DNA of 63,856 nt from Thalassobaculaceae bacterium (GTDB lineage Bacteria; Pseudomonadota; Alphaproteobacteria; Thalassobaculales; Thalassobaculaceae): NCBI GenBank assembly GCA_029212785.1, contig JARGOG010000025.1, forward strand, positions 1 to 63,856, in the 5' to 3' direction. Below the pieces are notes generated by a model, which was not told where the DNA came from, made no database searches, and worked only from the letters and a program-made list of their open reading frames with translations. Made by a program: the position numbers and the translations under genes. Position 1 is the first letter of the stretch; each line of letters begins with the position of its first letter. This document shows, piece after piece, positions 43,596 to 53,757 of the stretch.

Positions 43596-43812
43596 CTCAT
43601 GCCATTATCCCGTTCCGGACCAGATCCGGGATCGAGGGAGACGCTCGCCGGGACGTTGCAGAATGCGCCCGAGCGCTCCAGCGGCTCCAATCCTGGATTC
43701 CGGTGCAAGGCAGGGAAGACGGGAGGGGGAACGTCCTCCGGCATCCCCGCAATCCCGGACCGCGCCCCCGGAACAAGTCCGGGGAGTGGGATAGGGTGTT
43801 GAGAAGCCTTTC
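43596..43812. repeat. Intergenic mosaic of dispersed palindromic repeats (copy B)
   Basis: Non-coding stretch between the convergent peroxiredoxin and DapA-like genes. It holds CCGGA-CCAGA-TCCGG near 43616 and CCCCGGA-ACAAG-TCCGGGG at 43766-43784. These cores resemble those at 28793, 50370 and 50443. Short reading frames here are not credible genes. Confidence 0.55.
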
Positions 43813-44712
43813 TCAGATCGCCCCCAGCCCCTTCAGCGCCGCCTCGATATCCTTCTTCTGCTTGGCCGTGGCCGGCGCCATCGGCTGGCGCGGCAGGCCG
43901 GAGGGCACGCCCTGGAGGGCCTGGGCGTATTTGGTCGCCGCCGGCAGGTTGTCGTGCGGCATCAGCGCGTTCCAGGTCCTGAGCAGCTTCCAGTGCAGGT
44001 CGAGGGCGGCCGCATGGTCGCCCGCCTTCACCAGATCCCAGAGCTTCACCGACGCACCTGGCGCCGCCGCCAGGATCGCCGCGATCGAGCCGTGGGCGCC
44101 CATGGCGTAGGACGGATACATCAGGGCGTCGACCGCGCTGAAGATCGATTTTCCCGGCTTCACGTCCATCATCAGGTCGGCGAACAGCTTCAGGTCGCCG
44201 GCGGATTGCTTGACGCCGATCACTTCGGGCACTTCGTCGAAGATCCGCAGCAGCAGGGCGGGTGAGAGATAGGTCCAGGGCACCACGTTGTAGATGATGA
44301 TCTTCTGCCCGGTCTCGCCCGCCATGGTGCGGAAATGCTCGACCATGTCGTCGTCGGAGGGCCGGAACAGGTAATGCACCGGCGTGACTTGCAGGGCGGC
44401 CGGCTTCAGCCCTGCCACCAGCTTGCCGCGCCGCACCGCCTCGCGGGTGCTGTCGCAGATGATGCCGGCGACCACCGGAACCCGCCCGGCCGCGGCATCG
44501 GTGGCGGCGGCGACCAGGTCGCGGGTCTCCTCTGCGTCCAGCGTATGGCCCTCGCCGGTGGAGCCGCCGACCGCCACGCCGGCGGCGCCCTCGCGGATCA
44601 GCCAGTCGATCTGCTTGCCGGCGGCGGCGAAATCGATGGCGCCGGCGGCGTCGAACGGGGTGGTGGACGGCGGGATGACCCCGGCGAGCTCGGTCCCAGC
44701 AGTCTGGGGCAT
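43813..44712 (-). CDS. Dihydrodipicolinate synthase family aldolase/lyase
   Basis: A 299-residue class I TIM-barrel lyase of the DapA/N-acetylneuraminate lyase family. GVIPPSTTPFDAAG opens the barrel, VGGSTGEGHTL is the carboxylate-binding loop, IIIYNVVPWTYL holds the active-site Tyr, and PEVIGVKQSAGDL the Schiff-base Lys. It is unlikely to be the biosynthetic DapA, because it is divergent from an IclR regulator and lies in a catabolic region; keto-sugar-acid or hydroxy-proline type substrates are possible. ATG 44712 has GGAGG upstream; the frame continues further but without conservation. Confidence 0.85.
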   Translation of the reverse strand: MPQTAGTELAGVIPPSTTPFDAAGAIDFAAAGKQIDWLIREGAAGVAVGGSTGEGHTLDAEETRDLVAAATDAAAGRVPVVAGIICDSTREAVRRGKLVAGLKPAALQVTPVHYLFRPSDDDMVEHFRTMAGETGQKIIIYNVVPWTYLSPALLLRIFDEVPEVIGVKQSAGDLKLFADLMMDVKPGKSIFSAVDALMYPSYAMGAHGSIAAILAAAPGASVKLWDLVKAGDHAAALDLHWKLLRTWNALMPHDNLPAATKYAQALQGVPSGLPRQPMAPATAKQKKDIEAALKGLGAI

Positions 44713-44813
44713 GGCGCTTCCTCCTGATGAATGCCCGGCACGTTCTTCATTGCGGAACAGGCGGCCGGTACATGGGCTTTTATGGAGCGCATTCTGCCGT
44801 GTCTTGCGCAATG

Positions 44814-44850
44814 TGGAACAATGGCGTTCCATGAATTCCGACATTCGGAA
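44814..44850. promoter_or_regulatory. Paired palindromes, likely IclR operators
   Basis: TGGAAC-AATGGC-GTTCCA (44814-44831) and TTCCGA-CAT-TCGGAA (44836-44850) lie side by side in the 206-bp gap between the divergent DapA-like and iclR-type genes. Both contain GGAA/TTCC half-sites of the sort bound by IclR proteins, and a further GCGGAACA half-site lies near 44753. Control of both genes by the adjacent regulator is inferred. Confidence 0.55.
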
Positions 44851-44918
44851 CAATTCTCTTCTGTGACCCTCCCGCGAGATCCAGCCTCCCATGACGTTCC
44901 AGCCATGAAATCCCAGCC

Positions 44919-45668
44919 ATGAAATCTCTGCGCAAGACTTCGGCGGTGCTCGATTGCTTCACCCGCGACGCCCGCCGCCTGACCTTGGCCGAGATCGCCG
45001 CGCGCACCGGCCTGCCGAAGACGACGGTCCACCGCCAGCTCGCCGCCCTGCGCGAGATCGGCTTTCTGGTCCAGGACGGGCGACGCGATGCCTACCGGCT
45101 CGGCTTCCGGTTGCTGGCGCTGGGCGGCGTGGTGCTGGCGGATGTCGACCTGATGCGCCACGCAAGGGGACCGGCGGAGACGCTGACCAACCAAAGCGGC
45201 GAGGCCGTCCATATCTGCGTGTTCGACGGCCGCAACGTGGTCTCTATCGAGCGCCGCGAGATGGAGGGAGCGAGCAACGAGATCGTCCGGATCGAGCGCG
45301 AGCCGCCGCATTGCACCAGCACCGGCAAGGCAATCCTGTCGACCCTGGGCGAGGCCGATTGCGACCTGCTCACCGCGGACCTGCTTGCCGATGACGAGTT
45401 GCCGCGGTTTGGGCCGAACACGATCACCGATCGGACACGGTTGCGACGCGACCTCGCGGTCTGCCGGGCGCGCGGCTATGCGGTTGATGACGAGGAGCGC
45501 AATCCGGGCGTGCGCTGTGTCGGCGCGCCGATCCGCCGCCATGGTACGGTGGTCGGCGCGATCAGCGTGACCGGACCGGCGCCCCGCTTTCCCGATGCAA
45601 GGCTGCCGGCCCTGGCGGAGATGGTGATGGCCACGGCGGCCAAGATCGGGCTCAATCTGGAGCGATAG
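44919..45668 (+). CDS. IclR family transcriptional regulator
   Basis: A 249-residue regulator: N-terminal winged helix-turn-helix (LTLEIAARTGLPKTTVHRQL-like LAEIAARTGLPKTTVHRQLA, about 23-45) and C-terminal effector domain (GEAVHICVFDGRNVVSIE, PPHCTSTGKAILSTL, RGYAVDDEERNPGVRCVGAP). IclR proteins bind small carboxylates or aromatics. A 14-bp direct repeat at the start (CAGCCATGAAATC) creates an upstream decoy ATG that stops after five codons. It likely controls the divergent DapA-like gene and perhaps MAPEG and pobA downstream. Confidence 0.92.
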   Translation: MKSLRKTSAVLDCFTRDARRLTLAEIAARTGLPKTTVHRQLAALREIGFLVQDGRRDAYRLGFRLLALGGVVLADVDLMRHARGPAETLTNQSGEAVHICVFDGRNVVSIERREMEGASNEIVRIEREPPHCTSTGKAILSTLGEADCDLLTADLLADDELPRFGPNTITDRTRLRRDLAVCRARGYAVDDEERNPGVRCVGAPIRRHGTVVGAISVTGPAPRFPDARLPALAEMVMATAAKIGLNLER

Positions 45669-45705
45669 GGTCGACGGGCGCAGTTCGAACGACAGGAGGC
45701 ATGCG

Positions 45706-46239
45706 ATGGCATTTTCCGAGAAGCAGCGCGGCGTGTTGACCGGCATGGTCGGGGCTGTCGTCGTTCTGATCGTTGTCATGGCCGGTGCCATCTGGCTGGC
45801 GCCGACTCTGCTGATCCCGACCGCCGATCTCGCCGGCCGGCTCTCCCAGATCCTGCGCTGGGATCTGCTGGTCGTGGTCTGGCTGATCGCTGCGGTCGGC
45901 AGCCTTGCCGGCCATCGGTTCCGTACGCCGCAGGACATCGACGGTGCCGGGCTGACCGTCGCGACCGAGGTGGCAAAGGTCAAGCAGGCGATCCTGCAGA
46001 ACACGCTGGAGCAGGTGGTTCTGGCGCTGGCGGTGCACATGATATCGGCGGCGGTCCTGCCGTCCGCATGGTTGCCCGCGGTGCCTGCCGCCGCCGTGCT
46101 GTTCGCCGCGGGGCGTCTGCTGTTCTGGGTCGGGTATCGCCGAGGGGCGGCGGCGCGATCGATGGGCTTCGCCCTGACCTTCTACCCGTCGGTGGCGCTG
46201 TTTGCGCTCTGCGTGATCTCCCTGGTTTGGACGGGGTGA
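45706..46239 (+). CDS. MAPEG family membrane protein
   Basis: A 177-residue, four-helix integral membrane protein of the MAPEG (eicosanoid/glutathione metabolism) superfamily. Helix 1 is LTGMVGAVVVLIVVMAGAIW. The family motif region is seen as KQAILQNTLEQVVLALAVHM, where the usual RAxxNxxE appears as QNTLEQ, and the last part is AAGRLLFWVGYRRGAAARSMGF. Bacterial members include glutathione S-transferases, but function of this subgroup is unknown. It lies 37 bp after the IclR gene and 85 bp before pobA. GGAGG precedes the ATG. Confidence 0.87.
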   Translation: MAFSEKQRGVLTGMVGAVVVLIVVMAGAIWLAPTLLIPTADLAGRLSQILRWDLLVVVWLIAAVGSLAGHRFRTPQDIDGAGLTVATEVAKVKQAILQNTLEQVVLALAVHMISAAVLPSAWLPAVPAAAVLFAAGRLLFWVGYRRGAAARSMGFALTFYPSVALFALCVISLVWTG

Positions 46240-46288
46240 TCCCGCGCCCGCCGCGGCGTAGGTGGACGGGCTGAGGGCAGCGATCTAA

Positions 46289-47518
<1,230 letters not shown>

Positions 47519-47609
47519 GCGTCGGAAGTACTATCTAGAATAGAAAATTCATCGCCTCCTGCGTTTATGGCATCATGTCGGTCTACACGGCACGACAGCG
47601 GAGGAGGCG

Positions 47610-48752
47610 ATGCGAGGTGCAAAGACGGTTCGGACCGGTGTCGCGTTGATGGGGTTCGCGCTGGCCGCCTGCGCCGGACCCACCGGCCAGGTCGACCGTG
47701 TCGTCGGCTTCGCCAATGGCCAGGCGGTCCTGACCAGCGCCGATGTCCGCCTGGTCAACCGGACGATGCCCGGCGCCGGCAGTGTTCATGGGCGGGTCGT
47801 TCCCGCGACCATCGTTTGTGCGGAGCCGAGCCCGGACCTGGCCCGCGCCCTGTCGAACTCCTCGAATTTCGGCCTGAGCGGCGCGCTGCAGGGGCTGCAG
47901 GGATTGTCGCCGAAGGCGGCGGTCCAGGTGGCGGCCGCGATCGCCCGCTCCCAGGCCCAGACCGCCGCGCAGTTGGGCGAGCGTCTGGCGACGATCCAGA
48001 TCCTGCGGGACGCGCTATACCGGGCGTGCGAGGCCTATGCCAACGGGGCGCTGTCGGATGTGAGCTACGCGGCCATCCTGGCCGGCTACCCGGATACCTC
48101 GGTGTCGATGCTGCAGACCGAGATCGCCGGCGGCGCGTTCGGCCGGAAATTGTTCGCCGGCACGACCGAGGCGGCGGGCGGCGGGTCCTCGGCAGCGGAC
48201 ATCTCGGCGTCGGACTCCCGCAAGGCGCTGATGAAATCCGCCCTGTCGACCAGCGATATCCGCAGGCTCGAGGGCGATCTCGCCTCCGCCGCCGACGCGG
48301 TCAGGGACACCCAGGCGCAGATCGACGCGGAGACGGCCAATCCCGCACCGGATCCGCAGAGGCTCGCGACGCTGAACCGGCAGCTGAAGCGCGATACGCA
48401 GCAAACCCTCGACACCGTGTCCAACCTGACCGCATCGCTCAAATCCGCGGCCGAAGCCACCGCCACCGCCGCCGTCGCGCCGGATATCGGCACGATCACC
48501 GCTCGGCAGAATCCGGAGATCGCCCGGTCGATCGTCGAGATGAACGCCCGCTTCCTCGCCAACGCGCCGATCGGGGCGATCTATCTGCCCTGCATCGTTG
48601 CCCTGTCGGACAGTCAACCCTCGGATCTGGACACGGAGTGCAGGGGGCTGATCGCCAAGGTCGCCGAGGCCCGCGTCGCGGCGGCCAAAATGGCACTGCG
48701 GCAGATCGAGGCGATGTCGTCGCAGGCCGCGGCGCCGTCGCGGCCGGAATAG
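47610..48752 (+). CDS. Uncharacterised lipoprotein, coiled coil
   Basis: A 380-residue protein whose signal peptide ends in a lipobox LAAC (Cys about residue 21). The mature part is Ala-rich and helical, with a coiled-coil stretch around 200-270 (RRLEGDLASAADAVRDTQAQ, RLATLNRQLKRDTQQTLDTV) and a second helical segment near the C-terminus. Two short conserved-looking Cys-containing blocks occur: RACEAYANGALSDVSYAAIL and YLPCIVAL. Not assigned to a named family. GGAGGAGG precedes the ATG. Monocistronic between pobA and the amidase. Confidence 0.75.
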   Translation: MRGAKTVRTGVALMGFALAACAGPTGQVDRVVGFANGQAVLTSADVRLVNRTMPGAGSVHGRVVPATIVCAEPSPDLARALSNSSNFGLSGALQGLQGLSPKAAVQVAAAIARSQAQTAAQLGERLATIQILRDALYRACEAYANGALSDVSYAAILAGYPDTSVSMLQTEIAGGAFGRKLFAGTTEAAGGGSSAADISASDSRKALMKSALSTSDIRRLEGDLASAADAVRDTQAQIDAETANPAPDPQRLATLNRQLKRDTQQTLDTVSNLTASLKSAAEATATAAVAPDIGTITARQNPEIARSIVEMNARFLANAPIGAIYLPCIVALSDSQPSDLDTECRGLIAKVAEARVAAAKMALRQIEAMSSQAAAPSRPE

Positions 48753-48860
48753 GGAGCCTGGGCGAGGGCGACAATTCCAGGAGCACGTCCTCGGCTGCTT
48801 GCCATGGGGAAAGCGGGGCGCTTTGATGGCGCCTCCCTGATCCAACGCCCTGGTACCGCC

Positions 48861-50270
48861 ATGTCCACCGCCGACCTGATCCCCAAGACCGCGACCGAGA
48901 TCGTTGCCCTGCTGAAGCGGGGCGAGGTCACCACCGGCGATCTTCTGGACGCGCTGGAGCAGCGTATCGAGGCGGTCGACGGGACGATCAACGCGCTGCC
49001 GACCCGGTGCTTCGAGCGCGCGCGGGAGCGGGCTGCCACCGCGTCGAAGGACAGCGTGCTCGCCGGCCTGCCGGTGGCGATCAAGGATCTGACCGCGACC
49101 GAGGGGGTACTGACCACCTACGGCTCGCCGATCTACAAGGACAATGTGCCGGACAGCTCCGACATCCTGGTGGAGATGCTGGAGGCGGAGGGCGGCGTGA
49201 TCTACGCCAAAGCCAACACGCCGGAATTCGGCGCCGGAGCGAACACCTTTAACGAAGTTTTCGGGCGCACGGTGAACCCGTGGAACACGTCGCGCAGCGT
49301 CGCCGGCTCCTCCGGCGGCTCGGCGGCGGCGTTGGCCTCGGGGACGGCGTGGCTGGCGTCGGGCTCCGATCTCGGCGGCAGCCTGCGCAACCCGGCGAGC
49401 TTCTGTGGCATCGTCGGCTTTCGACCCAGCCCCGGTCGGGTCGCCCACGGCCCCAGCGACCTGCCGTTCATGACCATGTCGGTCGAGGGTCCGATGGCGC
49501 GCAATGTGCCGGACGTGGCGTTGATGCTCGACGCCATGACGGGCCAGCATCCGGTCGACCCGATCTCGCTGGCGCGCCCGGTCGAGTCGTTCACCGATGC
49601 GGTCAAGGCGCAGCGCAAGCCGACGCGGGTGGCGCTCAGCACCGATCTCGGCGGCATCACGCCGGTCGACAAGGAGGTCGCCGCCATCGTCGAGAAGGCG
49701 GCCAAAGTGTTCGAGGACATGGGCTGCATCGTCGAGCAGGCGAGCCCTGACTTCACCGACGTCCAGATGGTGTTCCAGACCCTGCGCGCCATGCAGTTCG
49801 CCGCCGGCAAGAAGACCCTGCTGGAGAAGCACCGCGACCTGCTGAAGCCGGAGGTGGTGTGGAACATCGAGAAGGGCCTGGAACTCACCATGGAGGAAAT
49901 CGCCCAGGCGGAGCTGGCCCGCGGCCGGCTCTATCACCGGGTCGAGCAGTTCTACCGGACCTACGATCTGGTGCTGTCGCCGGCGACCATCGTGCCGCCG
50001 TATCCGGTCGAGCATCGCTATGTCGAGGAGTGCAACGGCCACACTTTTTCGAACTATATCGAGTGGTGCACGGTCGCCTATGCCTTCACCTGCGCGAGCT
50101 GCCCGGCGATCTCGGTGCCGGCGGGTTTCACCGCCGAGGGCCTGCCCGTCGGCCTGCAGATCGCCGGCAAGCCACGCGGCGAGGCCGATCTGCTGAGTGC
50201 GGCCGCGTTGTACGAGGCGGCGGCGGGCGTCCAGTCCGGCGTCCCGATCGATCCCCGCGCGGGAAACTGA
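48861..50270 (+). CDS. Amidase signature family hydrolase
   Basis: A 469-residue amidase. The Ser-cisSer-Lys triad is present: Lys in LPVAIKDLTATEGV, cis-Ser in RSVAGSSGGSAAALASG, and nucleophile Ser in SDLGGSLRNPASFCGIVGF. The amidase-signature region is complete and the C-terminal ISVPAGFTAEGLPVGLQIAG is typical. It is not GatA, since gatB and gatC are absent and the insertions differ; substrate is an unknown amide. ATG 48861 is chosen because conserved sequence starts there; an upstream in-frame start adds 19 unlikely residues. Confidence 0.9.
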   Translation: MSTADLIPKTATEIVALLKRGEVTTGDLLDALEQRIEAVDGTINALPTRCFERARERAATASKDSVLAGLPVAIKDLTATEGVLTTYGSPIYKDNVPDSSDILVEMLEAEGGVIYAKANTPEFGAGANTFNEVFGRTVNPWNTSRSVAGSSGGSAAALASGTAWLASGSDLGGSLRNPASFCGIVGFRPSPGRVAHGPSDLPFMTMSVEGPMARNVPDVALMLDAMTGQHPVDPISLARPVESFTDAVKAQRKPTRVALSTDLGGITPVDKEVAAIVEKAAKVFEDMGCIVEQASPDFTDVQMVFQTLRAMQFAAGKKTLLEKHRDLLKPEVVWNIEKGLELTMEEIAQAELARGRLYHRVEQFYRTYDLVLSPATIVPPYPVEHRYVEECNGHTFSNYIEWCTVAYAFTCASCPAISVPAGFTAEGLPVGLQIAGKPRGEADLLSAAALYEAAAGVQSGVPIDPRAGN

Positions 50271-50274
50271 GGGC

Positions 50275-50505
50275 GCGGGTCATCCCACTCGGTCTCCCCG
50301 GCGCCGTACCGGGGCCGAGAGGTGCAGGATGATGGAGCCTTCGCCGTTCCGGCGCGCTCACGTATGGATCCCGGGCCAAGCCCGGGAAGGCGGGAGAGGG
50401 GCGTTGTCCCCATTCATACCCGCCACCCTTCGACACGCCCCGTCCCGGATCAAGTCCTGAGCAGCGCCCAACGGGCGCATGTCGAAGGGCCGGCCGCAGA
50501 AACCC
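50275..50505. repeat. Intergenic mosaic of dispersed palindromic repeats (copies C and D)
   Basis: Non-coding stretch between the amidase and the convergent hydratase gene. It contains CCCGGGCCAAGCCCGGG (50370-50386) and CCCGGATCAAGTCC (50444-50457), both variants of the core seen at 28793 and 43766. Other partial palindromes (CCCCGGCGCC...CCGGGG near 50297) surround them. Confidence 0.55.
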
Positions 50506-50510
50506 TCAGA

Positions 50511-51311
50511 TCAGGTGAAGTCGACCGTGACCGTTCCGAGCTTGCCGTAATCCGCGACGATCTTCTCGTTCGGCTGGGCCGGGTAGGGCGGGGTGGTGGA
50601 GCCGGTGGTGACGTAGTCGCCGGCCTTGATCGATTTGCCGTGTTTGGCGAGTTCGTTCACCAACCAGGCGGTGACGGCGAACGGGCCGCCCTCGACATTA
50701 CCGCCCTTGCCCTCACGCACGCTCTGGCCGTCGGCGGTCAGGGTGACGGCGAGATCGAGCAGGTTCATGTCCTTCGCCCCGTCGACCGGCTTGCCCATGA
50801 TCCAGGCGCCGTGCGCGCCGTCATCGGCGATCAGCGAGGCACCGCCCGCCTTCGTCCAGCCGGCGCCGTACGGGGTGTCGACGATCTCGATCGCCGGCAG
50901 CACCGCGTCGACGGCGTCGATCACGTCGGCCTCGGTGATGGTTTTCTTCAGCCCGTCCAGCGGCTTGGCGAAGCGCAGCGCGATCTCCGGCTCGATCACC
51001 CGGATGTAGAGGTCCTTGCTCGGGAAGGCCGAGGGGCTTTCGGTGGTCATGGTCGAGAGCAGCACGCCCCAGAACATGTCGGGCAGGCCGAGCAGCTCGC
51101 GCGCGCCGGCATTGGTCGCGCCGATCTTGTAGCCAATCGACGTCGCCCCTTCGGCGGCGCGCATCTCGATGAGTGCCGCCTGGATGGCGTAGCCGTCATC
51201 CAGCGCCTCCGGCTTCTGGCCGTCGGGCAGCGCGTCCAGGCTCGCCTTGCGGGCACGGTGATCCATCAGAGTGGTGGCGGCGGCTTTGACGGCTTCGGCG
51301 GACATCGGCAT
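50511..51311 (-). CDS. 2-keto-4-pentenoate hydratase family protein (MhpD/DmpH-like)
   Basis: A 266-residue member of the hydratase/4-oxalocrotonate decarboxylase family of meta-cleavage pathways, related to fumarylacetoacetate hydrolase fold. GYAIQAALIEMRAAEGA, SIGYKIGATNAGARELLGL and VIEPEIALRFAKPL with the metal-binding ExE pattern, and PAIEIVDTPYGAGWTKAG, are diagnostic. Hydratase versus decarboxylase cannot be decided. No extradiol dioxygenase genes are close. GGGAG precedes ATG 51311. Confidence 0.85.
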   Translation of the reverse strand: MPMSAEAVKAAATTLMDHRARKASLDALPDGQKPEALDDGYAIQAALIEMRAAEGATSIGYKIGATNAGARELLGLPDMFWGVLLSTMTTESPSAFPSKDLYIRVIEPEIALRFAKPLDGLKKTITEADVIDAVDAVLPAIEIVDTPYGAGWTKAGGASLIADDGAHGAWIMGKPVDGAKDMNLLDLAVTLTADGQSVREGKGGNVEGGPFAVTAWLVNELAKHGKSIKAGDYVTTGSTTPPYPAQPNEKIVADYGKLGTVTVDFT

Positions 51312-51367
51312 GACGGGCTCCCTTCGGTTTTTTAGCTGAGACTTCCTACGACGCGCCGGCCCCCGTG

Positions 51368-52138
51368 TCACCCCGGCTGCTGTGCCGCCGGTTGCGGCGG
51401 TGGACCGAAGAACAGGTCGCCCGCGGAAAGCGCCCGAACCGTGCCGTCGGCCGTTTCGATCTCGGCCCGGCACTGGGCATCGAGGCCGCGCAGGGTGCCG
51501 GTGACATCGTCGCCTGGATCGTCGGAGACCCGGGCGGTGATCGGCCCGCCGACCCCGGCCAGATGAGTGAGGACGCGGTCGCGGATCACCGGGAGGCCGC
51601 CGGCGAGATAGGCCGCGAGGTGGTGCGAGAAATACCCGGCCAGATCACCGACCGCGGCGTCCCGGTCGATCGCCGTCGCACCCGAGGATTGCAGATCGGT
51701 CGCCTGGTAGAGCTGACCGGTGGGCGGGGAGGAGACGAGATTGACGCCGATGCCGCAGATCACCCAATGCCGGCCGGCCTGCTCTCCACTTTCGAGCAGA
51801 ATGCCGGCCAACTTCTTGCCCTGGACCAGCACGTCGTTCGGCCATTTCAGGGCGATCGGCGCCGCGGCCGGCAGGGCGGCCCGGGCGAGATCGCGAACCG
51901 CCAGGGCGGAGACCATCGACAGACCCCAGGCGGGCGGCCAGTCGCCCGTCGGATAGCGGATCTGGGTCCAGTACAGGTTGCCGGGCGGGCTGGTCCAACT
52001 CCGCCCTCGCCGGGCGCGGCCGCCGGTCTGCTCCCGGGCGGTGACGATGGTGCCGTCGGCGGCCCCGTCGGCAATCCGCCGGCGAGCCTCCAGATTGGTG
52101 CTGTCGACGGTCTCGAGATCGATGATCGTTGCGCTCAT
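51368..52138 (-). CDS. birA: Biotin-[acetyl-CoA-carboxylase] ligase
   Basis: A 256-residue, single-function BirA lacking the N-terminal DNA-binding domain of the E. coli protein. ETVDSTNLEARRRIADGA opens the catalytic domain; GGRARRGRSWTSPPGNLY is the biotinyl-AMP binding loop (GRGRxGR variant), and LKWPNDVLVQGKKLAGIL the KWPND motif. A short C-terminal SH3-like domain follows. It biotinylates the carboxyl carrier protein. In several Alphaproteobacteria birA follows the nuo operon, but here it is alone and divergent from the MaoC gene. Confidence 0.92.
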   Translation of the reverse strand: MSATIIDLETVDSTNLEARRRIADGAADGTIVTAREQTGGRARRGRSWTSPPGNLYWTQIRYPTGDWPPAWGLSMVSALAVRDLARAALPAAAPIALKWPNDVLVQGKKLAGILLESGEQAGRHWVICGIGVNLVSSPPTGQLYQATDLQSSGATAIDRDAAVGDLAGYFSHHLAAYLAGGLPVIRDRVLTHLAGVGGPITARVSDDPGDDVTGTLRGLDAQCRAEIETADGTVRALSAGDLFFGPPPQPAAQQPG

Positions 52139-52292
52139 GGGGCTGGCGATGCCATGTCGGGCGCCGGCGATCAAGCCTCCGGTGGACGTCCGCCCACCCT
52201 CGCTTGAGGCGGTCCGGCTGCGCCTGTATAGTCCGCGCGACGGAATATCGCGCTGCAGCATAAGCGGTGGATGAGATCGGGAGAGGGGCGGC

Positions 52293-52751
52293 ATGGGCGA
52301 CGGAAACGGCGAGGAGGTCGGGCAATACTTCCTCGAGGATCTCACGGTGGGCATGACGTCCGACTATGACCGCGTCGTGACCGGCGATATGATCGAGCAG
52401 TTCGCCGAGGTCTCCGGCGACCACAACCCGCTGCATCTCGATGACGAGTACGCCAAGACCACCATGTTCAAGGGCCGTATCGCCCACGGCATGCTGGGGG
52501 CGGCGTTCATCTCCAAGGTCTTCGGGACCCAGATGCCGGGCAAGGGCTCGGTCTATATTTCCCAGACCCTGCGGTTTCTGGCTCCGGTGCGGATCGGCGA
52601 CACGGTCACGACCACCGTCGAGGTGACGGAGATCAACCCCGAGAAGAAGCGGGTCGCCTTCCGCTCGCGCTGCCGGGTCGGGCGCACCGTCGTCATCGAC
52701 GGCGATGCGACGATCCTGGTGCCGTCGCGCGCGGCAAGCCAGGCAGCCTGA
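52293..52751 (+). CDS. MaoC-like (R)-specific enoyl-CoA hydratase
   Basis: A 152-residue hot-dog-fold hydratase. The catalytic dyad lies in FAEVSGDHNPLHLDDEYAK (Asp and His of the D-x4-H hydratase-2 motif), followed by FKGRIAHGMLGAAFISKVFG and FLAPVRIGDTVTTTVEV. PhaJ-like proteins hydrate trans-2-enoyl-CoA to (R)-3-hydroxyacyl-CoA, linking fatty-acid oxidation to polyhydroxyalkanoate. It lies 19 bp before ribF, and co-transcription is likely although function differs. Confidence 0.88.
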   Translation: MGDGNGEEVGQYFLEDLTVGMTSDYDRVVTGDMIEQFAEVSGDHNPLHLDDEYAKTTMFKGRIAHGMLGAAFISKVFGTQMPGKGSVYISQTLRFLAPVRIGDTVTTTVEVTEINPEKKRVAFRSRCRVGRTVVIDGDATILVPSRAASQAA

Positions 52752-52770
52752 GCGTCGGAGAGGATTGCCC

Positions 52771-53712
52771 GTGGAGATCCTGCGTTCGCTAGAGGCCGTG
52801 GAGGCGCGCCACCGGGGCTCGGTGGCGGCGATCGGCAATTTCGACGGCGTCCATCTCGGCCACCGGGCGGTGATCGGCGAGGCGGCGCGGATTGCCGGTG
52901 ACCTGCACGCGCCGTTGTCGGTGGTCACCTTCGAGCCGCATCCGCGTCAGTTCTTCCAGGCCAATCTGGAACCGTTCCGCCTGACCACGTCGACGGGCCG
53001 GGCGGCACGGCTCGAAGATCAGGGCGTCGACACCCTGTTCGAGATCCCGTTCAACCTGGACTTCGCCCAGCTCAGCGCCGAAGCCTTCATCGACGACGTA
53101 CTGCTCACCCGCCTCGGCCTGCGCCATGTGGTGATCGGCTACGACTTCAATTTCGGCCACCGCCGGCGGGGCACGCCGGACATGCTGGTCGATCGCGCGG
53201 CCCATAAGGGCTTCGCCGCCACCAAGGTCGCCGCCGTGCATGAGAGCGACGGCGCGGTCTACTCCTCCTCGCGCATCCGCCAGTGCCTGATGGAAGGTGA
53301 TCCGCGCGGGGCCGCCTCCCTGCTCGGCGCGCCTTGGGAGATCACGGCGACGGTCGAAGAGGGGGACCGGCGCGGCCGGACCATCGGTTTCCCGACCGCC
53401 AACCTGCGCCTCGGCGATTTGCTCTGCCCGCGGCTCGGGGTCTATGCGGTGCGCGCGATGCTCATGTCGGGCGCGGAGGCGGGCACCTGGATGACGGGTG
53501 TGGCCAATCTCGGCATCCGTCCGACGGTCAACGACCGGGGCGTGTTGCTGGAGGTGCATTTGTTCGATCGCGAAATCGACCTCTATGGCCGCGATTTACG
53601 CGTGAGATTGGTTGACTTTATCCGGCCGGAGCGGAAGTTTGGCGGCCTGGACGAGCTGACGGCGCAGATTGCTGCCGATGCGGCTCAGGCGCGGGAGCTT
53701 CTGGGGCACTGA
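52771..53712 (+). CDS. ribF: Bifunctional riboflavin kinase/FAD synthetase
   Basis: A 313-residue RibF. The N-terminal FMN adenylyltransferase domain has AIGNFDGVHLGHRAVI (nucleotide-binding HxGH), VVTFEPHPRQFF, VVIGYDFNFGHRRRG and YSSSRIRQCLMEGD. The C-terminal riboflavin kinase domain has GRTIGFPTANLRL and GVANLGIRPTVN. It makes FMN and then FAD from riboflavin. The start is GTG with GGAGAGGA upstream. The ribF-ileS-lspA order is common in Proteobacteria. Confidence 0.95.
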   Translation: MEILRSLEAVEARHRGSVAAIGNFDGVHLGHRAVIGEAARIAGDLHAPLSVVTFEPHPRQFFQANLEPFRLTTSTGRAARLEDQGVDTLFEIPFNLDFAQLSAEAFIDDVLLTRLGLRHVVIGYDFNFGHRRRGTPDMLVDRAAHKGFAATKVAAVHESDGAVYSSSRIRQCLMEGDPRGAASLLGAPWEITATVEEGDRRGRTIGFPTANLRLGDLLCPRLGVYAVRAMLMSGAEAGTWMTGVANLGIRPTVNDRGVLLEVHLFDREIDLYGRDLRVRLVDFIRPERKFGGLDELTAQIAADAAQARELLGH

Positions 53713-53757
53713 CATCGCCCCGATTGACCCGGCTCCCCAACGATACGGACGTTCGAG

